A stretch of 64,000 bases of DNA from the NCBI RefSeq assembly GCF_000003195.3, contig NC_012876.2, forward strand, positions 43,814,619 through 43,878,618. The letters run 5' to 3'. The position numbers and the translations under genes were made by a program. Below, in pieces: positions 25,001 to 39,578 of the stretch; positions within the stretch are counted from its first letter, which is position 1, and each line of letters opens with the position of its first letter. The DNA is from Sorghum bicolor. Lineage: Eukaryota; Streptophyta; Magnoliopsida; Poales; Poaceae. Below the pieces are notes generated by a model. That model saw only the letters and a program-made list of their open reading frames with translations, was not told the origin of the DNA and did not search any database.

Positions 25001-28000
25001 GACTCTAACAAGACCTAACCAGCAATAAGACCTCGACGAGGACACAAACTCAACACTGCGGACTCTGAAACTGAAATATGCAAAGGCTATGACGTGGAAG
25101 GGTTGTAGGACAAGAAAACGATATGACACTGCACTTATGGGACGAACACAAGAACACTCAAAACTAAGGGTAGATGTGAACCTAATGGTATACCTAAAGC
25201 TTTGATTCCCACATGATGAGAACAAGGGTGACCCGATCTTCTAAAAGGTTCTGGTAACTCTCGATTTGGTGGAGACGAGACACAAATCGATCCGGCTTCC
25301 GAACAACACGATCCGAAACCCTGCAATTTTTTTTATTTTTTTGATATTTTTCTTTTGTTAGAGCACCAAAGGAGTGACCACAGAAAATTTGAGCTTAAAC
25401 CAGTGAAAGACATGGCCTACGAAAATTTCTGAAAATTGTGAAAAATGTGAAAAAAACATCATGAGGTGAAAACTCAAACTTCAGTTGTGAATTTGGAGGT
25501 CCTAAAATTTGCAAACCAGCCAAGGGAGGGGACAGACAGATCTGAAATTTTTTTCTGATCGATTTTGATATATGGAACATTGAAATCGGAGCTCGTATGC
25601 GAAAGTTATGGCTATTTTACGAACGGACTCCAAATTAGAGGACAAAACGGTGCGAAAGTGGGCAAAATTTACGGTGGTGGCTAGAAATTGATGGAAACGG
25701 TGGGGGAAAATACATGAACTGGACTCTAACAAGACCTAACCAGCAACAAGACCTCGACGAGGACACAAACTCAACACTGCGGTCTCTAAAACTGAAATAT
25801 GCAAAGGCTATGGCGTGGAAGGGTTGTAGGACAGAAAAACGATATGACACTGGACTTATGGGACGAACACAAGAACACTCGAAACTAAAGGTAGATTTGA
25901 ACCTAATGGTATATCTAAATCTTTGATTTCCACATGATGAGAACAAGGGTGACCCGATCTTCTAAAAGGTTCTGGTAACTCTTGATTTGGTGGAGACGAG
26001 ACACAAATCGATCCGGGTTCCGAACAACACGATCCGAAACCCTACAATTTTTTTATTTTTTTGATATTTTTCTTTTAGTTAGAGCACCAATGGAGTAACC
26101 ACAGGAAATTTGAGCTTAAACCAGTGAAAAACATGGCCTACGAAAATTTCTGAAAATTGTGAAAAATGTGAAAAAACATCACGAGGTGAAAACTCAAACT
26201 TCGGAGGTGAATTTGGAGGTTCTAAATTTTCAAACCTACCAATGGAGTGACAAACAGATCCAAAATTTTTTCTGATCGATTTTGATATATGGAACGTTGT
26301 AAACGGAGCTCGTATGTGAAAGTTATGGCTATTTTACGAACGGACTCCAAGTTAGAGGACAAAACGGTCCGAAAGTGGGAAAAATTTGCGGTGGTGGCTA
26401 GAAATTGATGGAAACGGTGGGGGAAAATACATGAACTGGACTCTAACAAGACCTAACCAGCAACAAGACCTCGACAAGGACACAAACTCAACACAGCGGA
26501 CTCTGAAACTGAAATATGCAAAGGCTATGACGCGGAAGGGTTGTAGGACAAGAAAACGATATGACACAGGACTTATGGGACGAACCAAGAACACTCGAAA
26601 CTAAAGGTAGATGTGAACCTAACGGTATACCTAAAGCTTTGATTTCCACATATGAGAACAAGGGTGACCCGATCTTCTGAAGTTCTGGTAACTCTCGATT
26701 TGGTGGAGACGAGACACAAATCGATCCGTCTTACGAACAACACGATCCGAAACCCTGCATTTTTTTTGATATTTTTATTTTAGTTAGAGCACCAAAGGAG
26801 TGACCACAGAAAATTTGAGCTTAAACTAGTGAAAGACATGGCCTACAAAAATTTCTGAAAATTATGTAAAATGTGAAAAAAAAACATCACGAGGTGAAAA
26901 CTCAAACTTCAGAGGTGAATTTGGAGGTTCTAAAGTTTTCAAACTCGCCAATGGAGGGGACACAGAGATCCGAAATTTTTTTCTGATCGATTTTGATATA
27001 TTGAACGTTGAAATCAGAGCTCGTATGCGAAAGTTATGGCTATTTTACAAACGGACTCCAAATTAGAGGACAAAATGGTCCGAAAGTGGGAAAAATTTGC
27101 GGCGGTGGCTAGAAATTGATGGAAACGGTGGGGGAAAATACATGAACTGGACTCTAACAAGACCTAACCAGCAATAAGACCTCGACGAGGACACAAACTC
27201 AACACTGCGGACTCTGAAACTGAAATATGCAAAGGCTATGACGTGGAAGGGTTGTAGGACAAGAAAACGATATGACACTGCACTTATGTGACGAACACAA
27301 GAACACTCAAAACTAAGGGTAGATGTGAACCTAATGGTATACCTAAAGCTTTGATTCCCACATGATGAGAACAAGGGTGACCCGATCTTCTAAAAGGTTC
27401 TGGTAACTCTCGATTTGGTGGAGACGAGACACAAATCGATCCGGCTTCCGAACAACACGATCCGAAACCCTGCAATTTTTTTTATTTTTTTTTGATATTT
27501 TTCTTTTAGTTAGAGCACCAAAGGAGTAACCACAGAAAATTTGAGCTTAAACCAGTGAAAGACATGGCCTACGAAAATTTCTGAAAATTGTGAAAAATGT
27601 GAAAAAAACATCACGAGGTGAAAACTCAAACTTCAGTTGTGAATTTGGAGGTCCTAAAATTTGCAAACCAGCCAAGGGAGGGGACAGACAGATCCAAAAT
27701 TTTTTTCTGATCTATTTTGATATATGGAACATTGAAATCGGAGCTCGTATGCGAAAGTTATGGCTATTTTACGAACGGACTCCAAATTAGAGGACAAAAC
27801 GGTGCGAAAGTGGGCAAAATTTACGGTGGTGGCTAGAAATTGATGGAAACGGTAGGGGAAAATACATGAACTGGACTCTAACAAGACCTAACCAGCAACA
27901 AGACCTCGACGAGGACACAAACTCAACACTGCGGACTCTAAAACTGAAATATGCAAAGGCTATGGCGTGGAAGGGTTGTAGGACAGAAAAACAATATGAC

Positions 28001-28763
28001 ACTGGACTTATGGGACGAACACAAGAACACTCGAAACTAAGGGTAGATTTGAACCTAATGGTATATCTAAATCTTTGATTTCCACATGATGAGAACAAGG
28101 GTGACCCGATCTTCTGAAAGGTTCTGGTAACTCTCGATTTGGTGGAGACGAGACACAAATCGATCCGGGTTCCGAACAACACGATCCGAAACCCTACAAT
28201 TTTTTTTATTTTTTTGATATTTTTCTTTTAGTTAGAGCACCAATGGAGTAACCACAGAAAATTTGAGCTTAAACCAGTGAAAAACATGGCCTACGAAAAT
28301 TTCTGAAAATTGTGAAAAATGTGAAAAAACATCACGAGGTGAAAACTCAAACTTCGGAGGTGAATTTGGAGGTTCTAAATTTTCAAACCTACCAATGGAG
28401 TGACAAACAGATCCAAAATTTTTTTCTGATCGATTTTGATATATGGAACGTTGTAAACGGAGCTCGTATGTGAAAGTTATGGCTATTTTACGAACGAACT
28501 CCAAGTTAGAGGACAAAACGGTCCGAAAGTGGGAAAAATTTGCGGTGGTGGCTAGAAATTGATGGAAACGGTGGGGGAAAATACATGAACTGGACTCTAA
28601 CAAGACCTAACCAGCAACAAGACCTCGACAAGGACACAAACTCAACACTGCGGACTCTGAAACTGAAATATGCAAAGGCTATGGCGCGGAAGGGTTGTAG
28701 GACAGGAAAACCATATGACACTGGACTTATGGGACGAACACAAGAACACTCGAAACTAAGGGT
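13020..28763. repeat. Higher-order repeat: trimer of about 2.15 kb
   Basis: Three monomer classes can be told apart. P has CCACATATGAG near its start and is 712-714 bp. Q has TTCCCACATGATG and is 721-724 bp. R starts AGATTTGAACC, has TATATCTAAATC and is 716-719 bp. P-Q-R trimers start at 13020, 15173 (third unit a hybrid), 22306, 24458 and 26609, with lengths 2153, 2149, 2152, 2151 and 2155 bp. Between 17322 and 22305 the order is P, Q, Q, gap, Q, Q, R, R, so it has been rearranged. Outside this block, P, Q and R also occur from 8711 in a different order (P-Q-P-R-Q-R). Classes are defined by eye from diagnostic bases. Confidence 0.85.
18886..18985. other. Assembly gap, 100 N
   Basis: Exactly 100 N lie within a Q-class satellite monomer. 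By comparison with the same interval at about 20276-20430, roughly 150 bp of monomer sequence is missing if no whole units were lost. The flanks are nearly identical to sequence 1390 bp downstream, so more monomers may be collapsed here. Confidence 0.95.
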
Positions 28764-31700
28764 AGATTTGAACCTAACGGTATACCTAAAGCTTTGATTA
28801 CCACATGATGAGAACAAGGGTGACCCGATCTTCTGAAAGGTTCTCGTAACTCTCGATTTGGTGGAGACGAGACACAAATTAATCCGGCTTTCGAACAACA
28901 CGATCCAAAACCCTGCAAATTTTTTTTATTTTTTTGATATTTTTCTTATAGTTAGGAGCACAAAAGGAGTAACCACACAATATTTGAGCTTAAACCAGTG
29001 AAAGACATGGCCTACGAAATTTTCTCAAAATTGTGAAATTGTGAAAAAAAAACTTCATGAGGTGAAAACTCAAATTTCGGAGGTGAATTTGGAGGTTCCA
29101 AAATTTTCAAAACTGCCAATGGAGTGGACAGACAGATCTGAAATTTTTTTCTGATCAATTTTGATATATGGAACGTTGAAATCGGAGCTCGTATGCGAAA
29201 GTTATGGCTATTTTACAAACGGACTCCAAATTAGAGGACAAAATGGTCGAAAAGTGGGAAAAATTTGCGACGGTGGCTAGATATTGATGGAAACGGTGCT
29301 GGAAAACACACGAACTGGACTCTAACAAGACCTAACAAGCAACAAGACCTCGACGAGGACACAAACTCAACACTGCGGACTCTGAAACTGAAATATGCAA
29401 AGGCTATGACACGGAAGTGTTGTAGGACAAGAAAACGATATGACACTGCACTTATGGGACGAACACAAGAACACTCGAAACTAAGGGTAGATGTGAACCT
29501 AATGGTATACCTAAAGCTTTGATTTCCACATGATGAGAACAAGGGTGACCCGATCTTCTGAAAGGTTCTGGTAACTCTCGATTTGGTGGGGACGAGACAG
29601 ATCGATCCGGCTTCCGAACAACACGATCCGAAACCCTGTATTTCTTTTATTTTTTTGATATTTTCTTTTAGTTAGAGCACCAAAGGAGTAACCACAGAAA
29701 ATTTGAGCTTAAACTAGTGAAAGACATGGCCTACGAAAATTTCTAAAAATTGTGAAAAATGTGAAAAAACATCACGAGGTGAAAACTCAAACTTCAGAGG
29801 TGAATTTGGAGGTTCTAAAATTTTCAAACCTGCCAAAGGAGAGGACAGACAGATCTGACATTTTTTTCTAATCGATTTTGATATATGGAACGTTGAAATC
29901 GGAGCTCGTATGCGAAAGTTATGTCTATTTTACGAACGGACTCCAAATTAGAGGACAAAATGGTCCGAAAGTGGCAAAAATTTGCGACGGTGGCTAGAAA
30001 TTTATGGAAACAGTGGTGGAAAACATACGAACTGAACTCTAACAAGACCTAACAAGCAACAAAACCTCGACGAGGACACAAACTTAACACTACGGACTCT
30101 GAAACTGAAATATGCAAAGACTATGACGCGGAAGGGTTGTAGGACAAGAAAACGATATGACACTGCACTTATGGGACGAACACAAGAACACTCGAAACTA
30201 AGGGCAGATGTGAATCTAATGGTATACCTAAAGCTTTTATTTCCACATGATGAGAACAAGGGTGACCCGATCTTCTGAAAGGTTCTGGTAACTCTCGATT
30301 TGGTGGAGACGAGACATAAATCGATCCGGCTTCCGAACAACACGATCCGAAAACCTGTAATTTTTTTATTTTTTGATATTTTCTTTTAGTTAGAGCACCA
30401 GAGGAGTAACCACAGAAAATTTGAGCTTAAACTAGTGAAAGACATGGCCTACGAAAATTTTTGAAAATTGTGAAAAATGTGAAAAAAACATCACGAGGTG
30501 AAAACTCAAATTTCAGAGGTGAATTTGGAGGTTCTAAAATTTTCAAACTCGCCAATGGAGGGGACAGACAGATCTCAAAATTTTTTCTGATCAATTTTGA
30601 TATATGGAACGTTGAAATTGGAGTTCGTATGCGAAAGTTATGGCTATTTTACGAACGGACTCCGAATTAGAGGGCAAAATGGTCCGAAAGTAGGAAAAAT
30701 TCGCGGCGGTGGCTAGAAATTGATGGAAACGGTGGGGAAAAACACACAAACTGGACTCTAACAAGACCTAACCAGTAACAAGACCTCGACCAGGACACAA
30801 ACTCAACACTGTGGACTGTGAAACTGAAATATGCAAAGGCTATGGCGCGGAAGTGTTGTAGGACAAGAAAACGATATGACACTGGACTTATGGGACAAAC
30901 ACAAGAACACTGAAAAGTAAGGGTAGATGTGAACCTAATGGTATACCTAAAGCTTTGATTACTACATGATGAAAATAAGGGTGACCCGATCTTCTAAAAG
31001 GTTCTGGTAACTCTCGATTTGGTGAAGATGAGACACAAATCGATACGGCTTCCGAATAACATGATCCGAAACGCTGCAAATTTTTTTTTATTTTTTTGAT
31101 ATTTTACTTTTAGTTAGGAGCACCCAAGGAGTAACCATAGAAAATTTGAGCATAAACAAATGAAACACATGGCCTGCGGAATTTTCTGAAGATTGTGAAA
31201 AATGTGAAAAAAACTTCATGAGGTAAAAACTCAAACTTTGGAGGTGAATTTGGAGGTTCTAAAATTTTCAAAATCGCCAATGGACGGGACAGACAGATCC
31301 AAAAATTTTTTCTAATCGATTTTGATATATGGAACGTTGAAATCGGAGTTTGTATGCGAAAGTTATGTCTATTTTACGAACAGACTCCAAATTAGAGGAC
31401 AAAACGGTCCGAAAGTGGGAAAAATTTGCGGTGGTGGCTAGAAATTGATGGAAATGGTGGGGGAAAATACATGAACTGAACTCTAACAAGACCTAACCAA
31501 CAATAACACCTCGACGACGACACAAACTCAACACTGCGGACTCTGAAACTGAAATATGCAAAGGCTATGACGCGGAAGGGTTGTAGGACAAGAAAACGAT
31601 ATGACACTGGACTTATGGGACGAACACAAGAACACTCGAAACTAATGGTAGATGTGAACCTAATGGTATACCTAAAGCTTTGATTATCACTTGATGGGAA

Positions 31701-34700
31701 CAAGGGTGGCCCGATCTTCCAAAATGTTCTGGTAACTCTCGATTTGGTGGAGACGAGACACAAATCGATCCGGCTTTCGAATAACATGATCCGAAACCCT
31801 GCGTTTTTTATTTTTTTGATATTTTTCTTTTAGTTAGGAGCACCAAAGGAGTAACCATAGAAAATGAGCTTAAACAAGTAAAAGACATGGCCTGCGGACT
31901 TTTCTGAAGATTGTGAAAAATGTGAAAAAAACTTCACGAGGTGAAAACTCAAACTTCAGAAGTGAATTTGGAGGTACTAAAATTTTCAAACCCACCAATG
32001 GAGGGGACAGACAGATCCAAAAATTTTTTCTGATCGATTTTGATGTATGGAATATTGAAATCAGAGTTTGTATGCGAAAGTTATGGCTATTTTACGAACG
32101 GACTCCGAATTAGAGGACAAAACGGCGGTGCCTAGAAATTGATGGAAACGGTGGGGAAAAAGACATGAACTGGACTCTAACAAGACTTAACCAGCAAGAA
32201 GACCTCGACCAGGACACAAACTCAACACTGCGGACTCTAAAACTGAAATATGCAAAGGCTATGGCGCGGAAGGGTTGTAGGACAAGAAAATGATATAGCA
32301 CTGGACTTATAGGGACAAACATGAGAACACTCGAAACTAAGGGTAGATGTGAACCTAATGGTATACCTAAAGCTTTGATTTCCACATATGAGAACAAGGG
32401 TGACCCGATCTTCTGAAGTTCTGGTAACTCTCGATTTGGAGACGAGACAGAAATCGATCCGGCTTCCGAACAACACGATGCGAAAACCTGTAATTTTTTT
32501 TTGATATTTTTCTTTTAGTTAGAGCACCAAAGGAGTGACCACAGAAAATTTGAGCTTAAACTAGTGAAAGACATGGCCTACGAAAATTTCTGAAAATTGT
32601 GAAGAATGTGAAAAAAAAACATCACGAGGTGAAAACTCAAACTTCAGAGGTGAATTTGGAGGTCCTAAAATTTTCAAACCTGCCAATGGAGGGGACAGAC
32701 AGATCTGAAATTTTTTTCTGATCGATTTTGATATATGGAACATTGAAATCAGAGCTCGTATGTGACAGTTATGGCTATTTTACGAACGGACTCCAAATTA
32801 GATGACAAAATGGTCCGAAAGTGGAAAAAATTTGCGGTGGTGGCTAGAAATTGATGAAAACGGTGGGGGAAAATACATGAACTGGAGTCTAACAATACCT
32901 AACCAGCAATAAGACCTCGACAAGGACACGAACTCAACACTGCGGACTCTGAAACTGAAATATGCAAAGGCTATGACACGGAAGCGTTGTAGGACAAGAA
33001 AACGATATGACACTGCACTTATGGGACGAACACAAGAACACTCAAAACTAAGGGTAGATGTGAACATAATGGTATACCTAAAGCTTTGATTTCCACAAGA
33101 TAAGAACAAGGGTGACCCGATCTTCTGAAAGGTTCTGGTAACTCTCGATTTGGTGGAGACGAGACACAAATCGATCCGGCTTCCGAACAACATGATCCGA
33201 AACCGTGCAATTTTTTTTATTTTTTTGATATTTTTCTTTTAGTTAGAGCACCAAACGAGTAACCATAGAAAATTTGAGCTTAAACCAGTGAAAGACATGG
33301 CCTACGAAAATTTCTGAAAATTGTGAAAAAAACATCACGAGGTGAAAACTCAAACTTCAGAGGTGAATTTGGACGTTCTAAAATTTCCAATCCCGCCAAT
33401 AGAGGAAACAGACAGATCCGAAATTTTTTTCTGATCGATTTTGATATATGGAACGTTGAAATCGGAGCTCGTATGCGAAAGTTATGGCTATTTTCCGAAC
33501 GGACTCCAAATTAGAGGACAAAACGGTCCGAAAGTGGGAAAAATTTGCGGCGGTGGCTAGAAATTTATGGAAATAGTGGGGGAAAATACATGAATTGGAC
33601 TCTAACAAGACCTAACCAGCAACAAGACCTCGACAAGGACACAAACTCAACACTGCAGACTCTGAAACTTAAATATGCAAAGGCTATGGCGCGGAAGGGT
33701 TGTAGGACAAGAAAACGATATGACACTGGACTTATGGGACGAACACAAGAACACTCGAAACTAAGTGTAGATTTAAACCTAATGGTATACCTAAAGCTTT
33801 GATTACCACATGATGAGAACAAGGGTGACCCGATCTTCTAAAAGGTTCTGGTAACTCTCGATTTGGTGGAGACGAGACACAAATTGATCCGGCTTCCGAA
33901 CAACATGATCTGAAATCCTGCAATTTTTTTATTTATTTGATATTTTTCTTTTAGTTAGGAGCACCCAAGGAGTAACCATAGAAAATTTGAGCTTAAACCA
34001 GTGAAAGACATGGCCTACGAAAATTTCTGAAAAAATTGTGAAAAATGTGAAAAAAACTTCACGAGGTGAAAACTCAAACTTCGGACGTGAATTTGAAGTT
34101 TTCTAAAATTTTCAAACCCGCCAATAGAAGGGACACACAGATCCAAAATTTTTTTGTAATCGATTTTGATATATGAAACGTTGAAATTGAAGTTTTTATG
34201 CAAAAGTTATGGCTATTTTATTAAAGGACTCTGAATTAGAGGACAAAACGATCCGAAAGTGGAAAAAATTTACGGCAGGTGCTAGAAATTGATGGATACG
34301 GTGGGGAAAAACACACAAACTGGACTCTAACAAGACCTAACCAGCAACAAAACCTCGACGAGGACACAAACTCAACACTGCGGACTCTGAAACTGAAATA
34401 TGCAAAGGCTATGGCGCAGAAGGGTTGTAGGACAGGAAAACGATATGGCACTGGACTTATGGGACGAATACAAGAACACTCGAAACTAAGGGTAGATGTG
34501 AACCTAATGGTATACCTAAATCTTTGATTACCACTTGATGAGAACAAGGCTGGCCTGATCCTCCGAAAGGTTCTGGTAACTCTCGATTTGGTGGAGACGA
34601 GACACAAATCGATACGGCTTTCGAACAACATGATCCGAAACCCTACAATTTTTTTAGTTTTTTGATATTTTTCTTTTAGTTAGGAGCACCGAAGGAGTAA

Positions 34701-35192
34701 CCATAAAAAATTTGAGCTTAAACAAGTGAAAGACATGGCCTGAGGACTTTTCTGAAGATTGTGAAAAATGTGAAAAAAACATCGCGAGGTGAAAACTCAA
34801 ATTTCGGAGGTGAATTTGGAGGTACTAAAATTTTCAAACCCACCAATGGAGGGGACGGACAGATCCAAATTTTTTTTCTGATCGATTTTGATGTATGGAA
34901 CGTTGAAATTGGAGTTCGTATGCGAAAGTTATGGCTATTTTACGAACGCACTCTGAATTAGAGGATAAAACGGCGGTGGCTAGAAATTGATGGAAACGGT
35001 GGGGAAAAAGACATGAACTGGACTCTAACAAGACCTAACCAACAACAAGACCTCAACCAGGACACAAATTCAACACTGTGGTCTCTAAAACTGAAATATG
35101 CAAAGGATATGGCGCGGAAGGGTTGTAGGACAAGAAAATGATATAGCACTGGACTTATAGGGACAAACACAAGAACACTCGAAACTAAGGGT

Positions 35193-38100
35193 AGATGTGA
35201 ACCTAACGGTATACCTAAAGCTTTGATTACGACTTGATGAGAACAAGGGTGGCCCGATCTTCCGAAAGGTTCTAGTAACTCTTGATTTGGTGGAGACGAG
35301 ACACAAATCGATCCGGCTTCCAAACAACACGATGCGAAACCCTGCAATTTTTTTTATTTTTTTGATATTTTTCTTTTAGTTAGAGCACCAAAGGAGTACC
35401 CACAGAAAATTTGAGCTTAAACAAGTAAAAGACATGGCCTGCTGAATTTTCTGAAGATTGTGAAAAATGTAAAAATAACTTCATGAGGTAAAAACTCAAA
35501 CTTCAGAGGTGAATTTGGAGGTTCTAAATTTTTCAAACCTTCCAATGGAGGGGACAGACATATCCAAAAAATTTTTCTGATCAATTCTGATATATGAAAC
35601 GTTAAAATCGGAGTTCGTATGTGAAAGTTATGGCTATTTTACGAACGGACTCCGAATTAGAGGACAAAACGATCCGAAAGTGGGAACAATTTGCGGCGGT
35701 GGCTAGAAATTGATGGAAACAGTGGGAAAAAACAAATGAACTGGACTCTAACAAGACCTAACCAACAACAAGACCTCGACCAGGACACAAACTCAACACT
35801 TCGGACTCTGAAACTAAAATATGCGAAGGCTATAGCGCGGAAGGGTTGTAGGACAGAAAAATGATATGGCACTAGACTTATGGGACGAATACAAGAACAC
35901 TCGAAACTAAAGGTAGTTATGAACCTAAAGGTATACCTAAAGCTTTGTTTACCACTTGATTTGAACAAGGGTGGCCCGATCTTCCGAAAGGTTCTGGTAA
36001 CTATCGATTTGGAGGAGACGAGACATAAATCGATCCGGCTTCCGAACAACACGATCCGAAACTCAGCAAATTCTTTTTATTTTTTTGATATTTTTCTTTC
36101 AGTTAGGAGCACCAAGGGAGTAACCACAAAAAATTTAAGCTTAAACAAGTGAAAGACATGGCCCGTGGAATTTTCTGAAGTTTGTGAAAAATGAGAAAAA
36201 AACTACACGATGTGAAAACTTAAATTTCGGAGGTGAATTTGGAGGTTCTAAAATTTTCAAACCCGCCAATGGACGGGATAGATAGATCCAAAAAATTTTT
36301 CTGATCGATTTTGATATATGGAACACTGAAATCGGAGTTCGTATGCGAAAGTTATAGCTATTTTACGATCGGACTCTGAATTAGAGGACAAAACGGTCCG
36401 AAAGTGGAAAAAATTTGCGGCGGTGGCTAGAAATTGATGGAAACAGTGGAGAAAAACACACGAACTGGACACTATCAAGACCTAACTAGCAACAAGACCT
36501 CGACCATGACACAAACTCAACACTGCGGACTCTGAAACTGAAATATGCAAAGGCTATGGCGTGTAAGGGTTGTAGGACAGGAAAATAATATGGCACTGGA
36601 CTTATGGGACGAACACAAGAACACTCGAAACTAAGGGTAGATATGAACCTAACGGTACACCTAAAGCTTTGATTACCACTTGATGAGAACACGGGTGGCC
36701 CGATCTTCCGATAGGTTCTGGTAACTCTCGATTTGGTGGAGACGAGACACAAATTGATCCGGCTTCCGAACAACACGATATGAAACCCTGCAATTTTCTT
36801 TATTTTTTTCATATTTTTCTTTTAGTTAGGAGCACCAAAGGAGTAACCACAAAAAATTTGAGCTTAAACAAGTTAAAGACATGGCCCGCGGAATTTTCTG
36901 AATATTGTGAAAAATGTGAAAAAAACTTCACGAGGTGAAAACTCAAACTTTGGAGGTGAATTTAGAGGATCTAAAGTCAATCAAACCCGCCATTGAAGGG
37001 CATAGACAGATCCAAAAAAATTTTCTGATCGATTTTGATATATGGAACGTTGAAATCGGAGTTCGTATGCGGAAGTTATGGCTATTTTATGAACGGACTC
37101 CGGATTAGAGGACAAAACGGTCCGAAAATGAGAAAAAATTGCGGCGGTGGCTAGAAATTGATGGAAACAGTGGAGAAAAACATATGAACTGGACCCTAAC
37201 AAGACCTAACCAGCAACAAGACCTCGACCAGGACACAAACTCAACACTACGGACTCTGAAACTAAAATATGCAAATTCTATGGCGTGGAAGGGTTGTAGG
37301 ACAGGAAAATGATATGGCACTGGACTTATGGGACGAACACAAGAACACTCAAAACTAAAGATAGTTATGAACCTAATGGTATACCTAAAGCTTTGATTAC
37401 CACTTGATTTGAACAAGGGTGGCCTGATCTTCCGAAAGGTTCTGGTAACTATCGATTTGGAGAAGAAGAGACACAAATTGATCCGCTTTCGAACAACACG
37501 ATCCGAAACTCAGCAAATTCTTTTTATTATTTTTTAATATTTTTCTTTCAGTTAGGAGCACCAAAGGAGTAACCATAGAAAATTTAAGCTTAAACAAGTG
37601 AAAGACATGGCCTGTGGAATTTTCTGAAGTTTGTGAAAAATGAGAAAAAAACTTCACGAGCTGAAAACTCAAACTTCGGAGGTGAATTTAGAGATTCTAA
37701 AGGTGTCAAATCCACCAATGGAGGGGACAGACAGATACAAAATTTTTTCTGATCAATTTTGATATATGGAACGTTGAAATCGGAGTTCGTATGCGAAAGT
37801 TATGGCTATTTTACAAACGGACTCCGGATTAGAGGACAAAACAGTCCGAAATTGGGAAAAATTTGCGGCGGTGGCTAGAAATTGATGGAAACAGTGGGGA
37901 AAAACATATGAACTGGACTCGATAAAGACCTAACGAGCAACAAGACCTCGACCAGGACACAAACTCAACACTGTGGACTCTCAAACTGAAATATGCAAAG
38001 GCTATGGCGTGGAAGGGTTGTAGGACAGAAAAATGATATGGCACTGGACTTATGGGACGAACACAAGAACACTCGAAACTAAGGGTAGATATGAACCTAA

Positions 38101-39578
38101 CGGTACACCTAAAGCTTTGATTACCACTTGATGAGAACAAGGGCGGCCCGATCTTCCGAAAGGTTCTGGTAACTCTCGATTTGGTGGGGACGAGACACAA
38201 ATCGATCCGGCTTCTAAACAACACGATCTGAAAGCCTACAATTTTTTTTATTTTTTTGATATTTTTCTTTGAGTTAGGAGCACCAAAGGAGTAACCATAG
38301 AAAATTTGAGCTTAAACATGTGAAAGACATGGCCTGTGGAATTTTCTGAAGATTGTGAAAAATGTGAAAAAACTTCGCGAGGTGAAAACTCAAACTTCGG
38401 AGGTGAATTTGGAGGTTTTAAAGTTTTCAAACCCGCCAATGGAGGGGACACACAGATCCAAAAATTTTTTCTAATGAATTTTGATATATGGAACATTGAA
38501 ATCGAAGTTCGTATGCGAAAGTTATGGTTATTTTACAAACGGATTCCGAATTAGAGGACAAAACGGTCCGAAAGTGAGAATAATTTGCGGTGGTGGCTAG
38601 AAATTGATGCAAACAGTGGGGAAAAACATATGAACTAGACTTTAACAAGACCTAACCAGCAACAAGACCTAGACCAGGAGACAAACTCAACACTTCGGAC
38701 AATGAAACTGTAATATGCGAAGGCTATAGCGTGGAAGGGTTGTAGGACAGAAAAATGATATGGCACTGGACTTATGGGACGAATACAAGAACACTCGAAA
38801 CTAAAGGTAGTTATAAACCTAAAGGTATACCTAAAGCTTTGATTACCACTTGATTTGAACAAGGGTGGCCCGATCTTCCGAAAGGTTCCGGTAACTATCG
38901 ATTTGGAGGAGACGAGACACAAATCGATCCGGCTTCCGAACAACACGATCCGAAACTCAGCAAATTCTTTTTATTTTTTTGTTATTTTTCTTTCAGTTAG
39001 GAGCACCAAAGGAGTAACCACAAAAAATTTTCTGTGGAGTAACAACAAGTGAAATACATGGCCTTTGGAATTTTCTGAAGTTTCTGAAAAATGAGAAAAA
39101 AAACTACACGATGTGAAAACTCAAATTTTGGAGGTGAATTTGGAGGTTCTAAAATTTTCAAAACCCGCCAATGGAGGGGATAGATAGATCCAAAAAAATT
39201 TTTTGATCGATTTTGATATATGGAACACTAAAATCGGAGTTCGTATGCGAAAGTTATGGCTATTTTACGATCGGACTCTGAATTATAGGACAAAACGGTC
39301 CGAAAGTAGAAAAAATTTGCGGCGGTGGCTAGAAATTGATGGAAACGGTAGAGAAAAACACACGAACTGGACTCTATCAAGACCTAACCAGCAACAAGAC
39401 CTCGACCATGACACAAACTCAACACTGCGGACTCTGAAACTGAAATATGCAAAGGCTATGACATAGAAGGGTTGTAGGACTGGAAAATAATATGGAACTG
39501 GACTTATGGGACGAACACAAGAACACTCAAAACTAAGGGTAGATATGAACCTAACGGTACACCTAAAGCTTTGATTAC
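35193..39578. repeat. Diverged satellite flank with tetramer-scale duplication
   Basis: Monomers starting at 35925, 37363 and 38809 share AGTTAT at the landmark and a TTGATTTGAAC segment. Those at 36649, 38087 and 39541 share AGATATGAACC and ACGGTACACC. The classes alternate, a dimer of about 1440 bp. Closest matches are four monomers apart: 35925 with 38809 (2884 bp), and 36649 with 39541 (2892 bp). The 39541 copy continues at 55136, where it shares the rare GAACACGGG and CTTTATTTTTTTCAT variants with the 36649 copy. This suggests a unit of about 2.89 kb. Confidence 0.65.
39574..39578. repeat. Left target-site duplication (ATTAC) of the solo LTR
   Basis: ATTAC directly precedes the LTR start and is repeated at 55131-55135 directly after the LTR end. 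Removing one copy and everything between restores a continuous satellite monomer. Confidence 0.9.

Larger units (their letters stand above)
7286..39578. repeat. Tandem satellite array, left block, monomer about 718 bp
   Basis: Forty-six monomer starts can be read using the landmark AGATGTGAACC (or its AGATTT, AGATAT and AGTTAT variants): 7286, 8002, 8711, 9423, 10144, 10864, 11579, 12303, 13020, 13734, 14456, 15173, 15885, 16606, 17322, 18035, 18759, 19425, 20149, 20871, 21590, 22306, 23020, 23742, 24458, 25172, 25893, 26609, 27321, 28045, 28764, 29489, 30206, 30925, 31650, 32345, 33056, 33769, 34494, 35193, 35925, 36649, 37363, 38087, 38809 and 39541. Most spacings are 709-732 bp, with 695 and 699 as shorter exceptions. 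Each monomer holds a T-rich tract, a conserved GAAAGTTATGGCTATTTTAC segment and a GATATATGGAAC segment. The last monomer is cut by the solo LTR at 39579 and resumes at 55131. Short open frames on both strands recur because monomers recur; I find no protein family in them. Confidence 0.95.

Noticed and set aside
7286..39578. Recurring open frames of 60-131 codons on both strands of the satellite
   Set aside because: They recur once per monomer because the monomer recurs, are shifted or truncated by small indels, overlap on opposite strands, and resemble no protein family I know.
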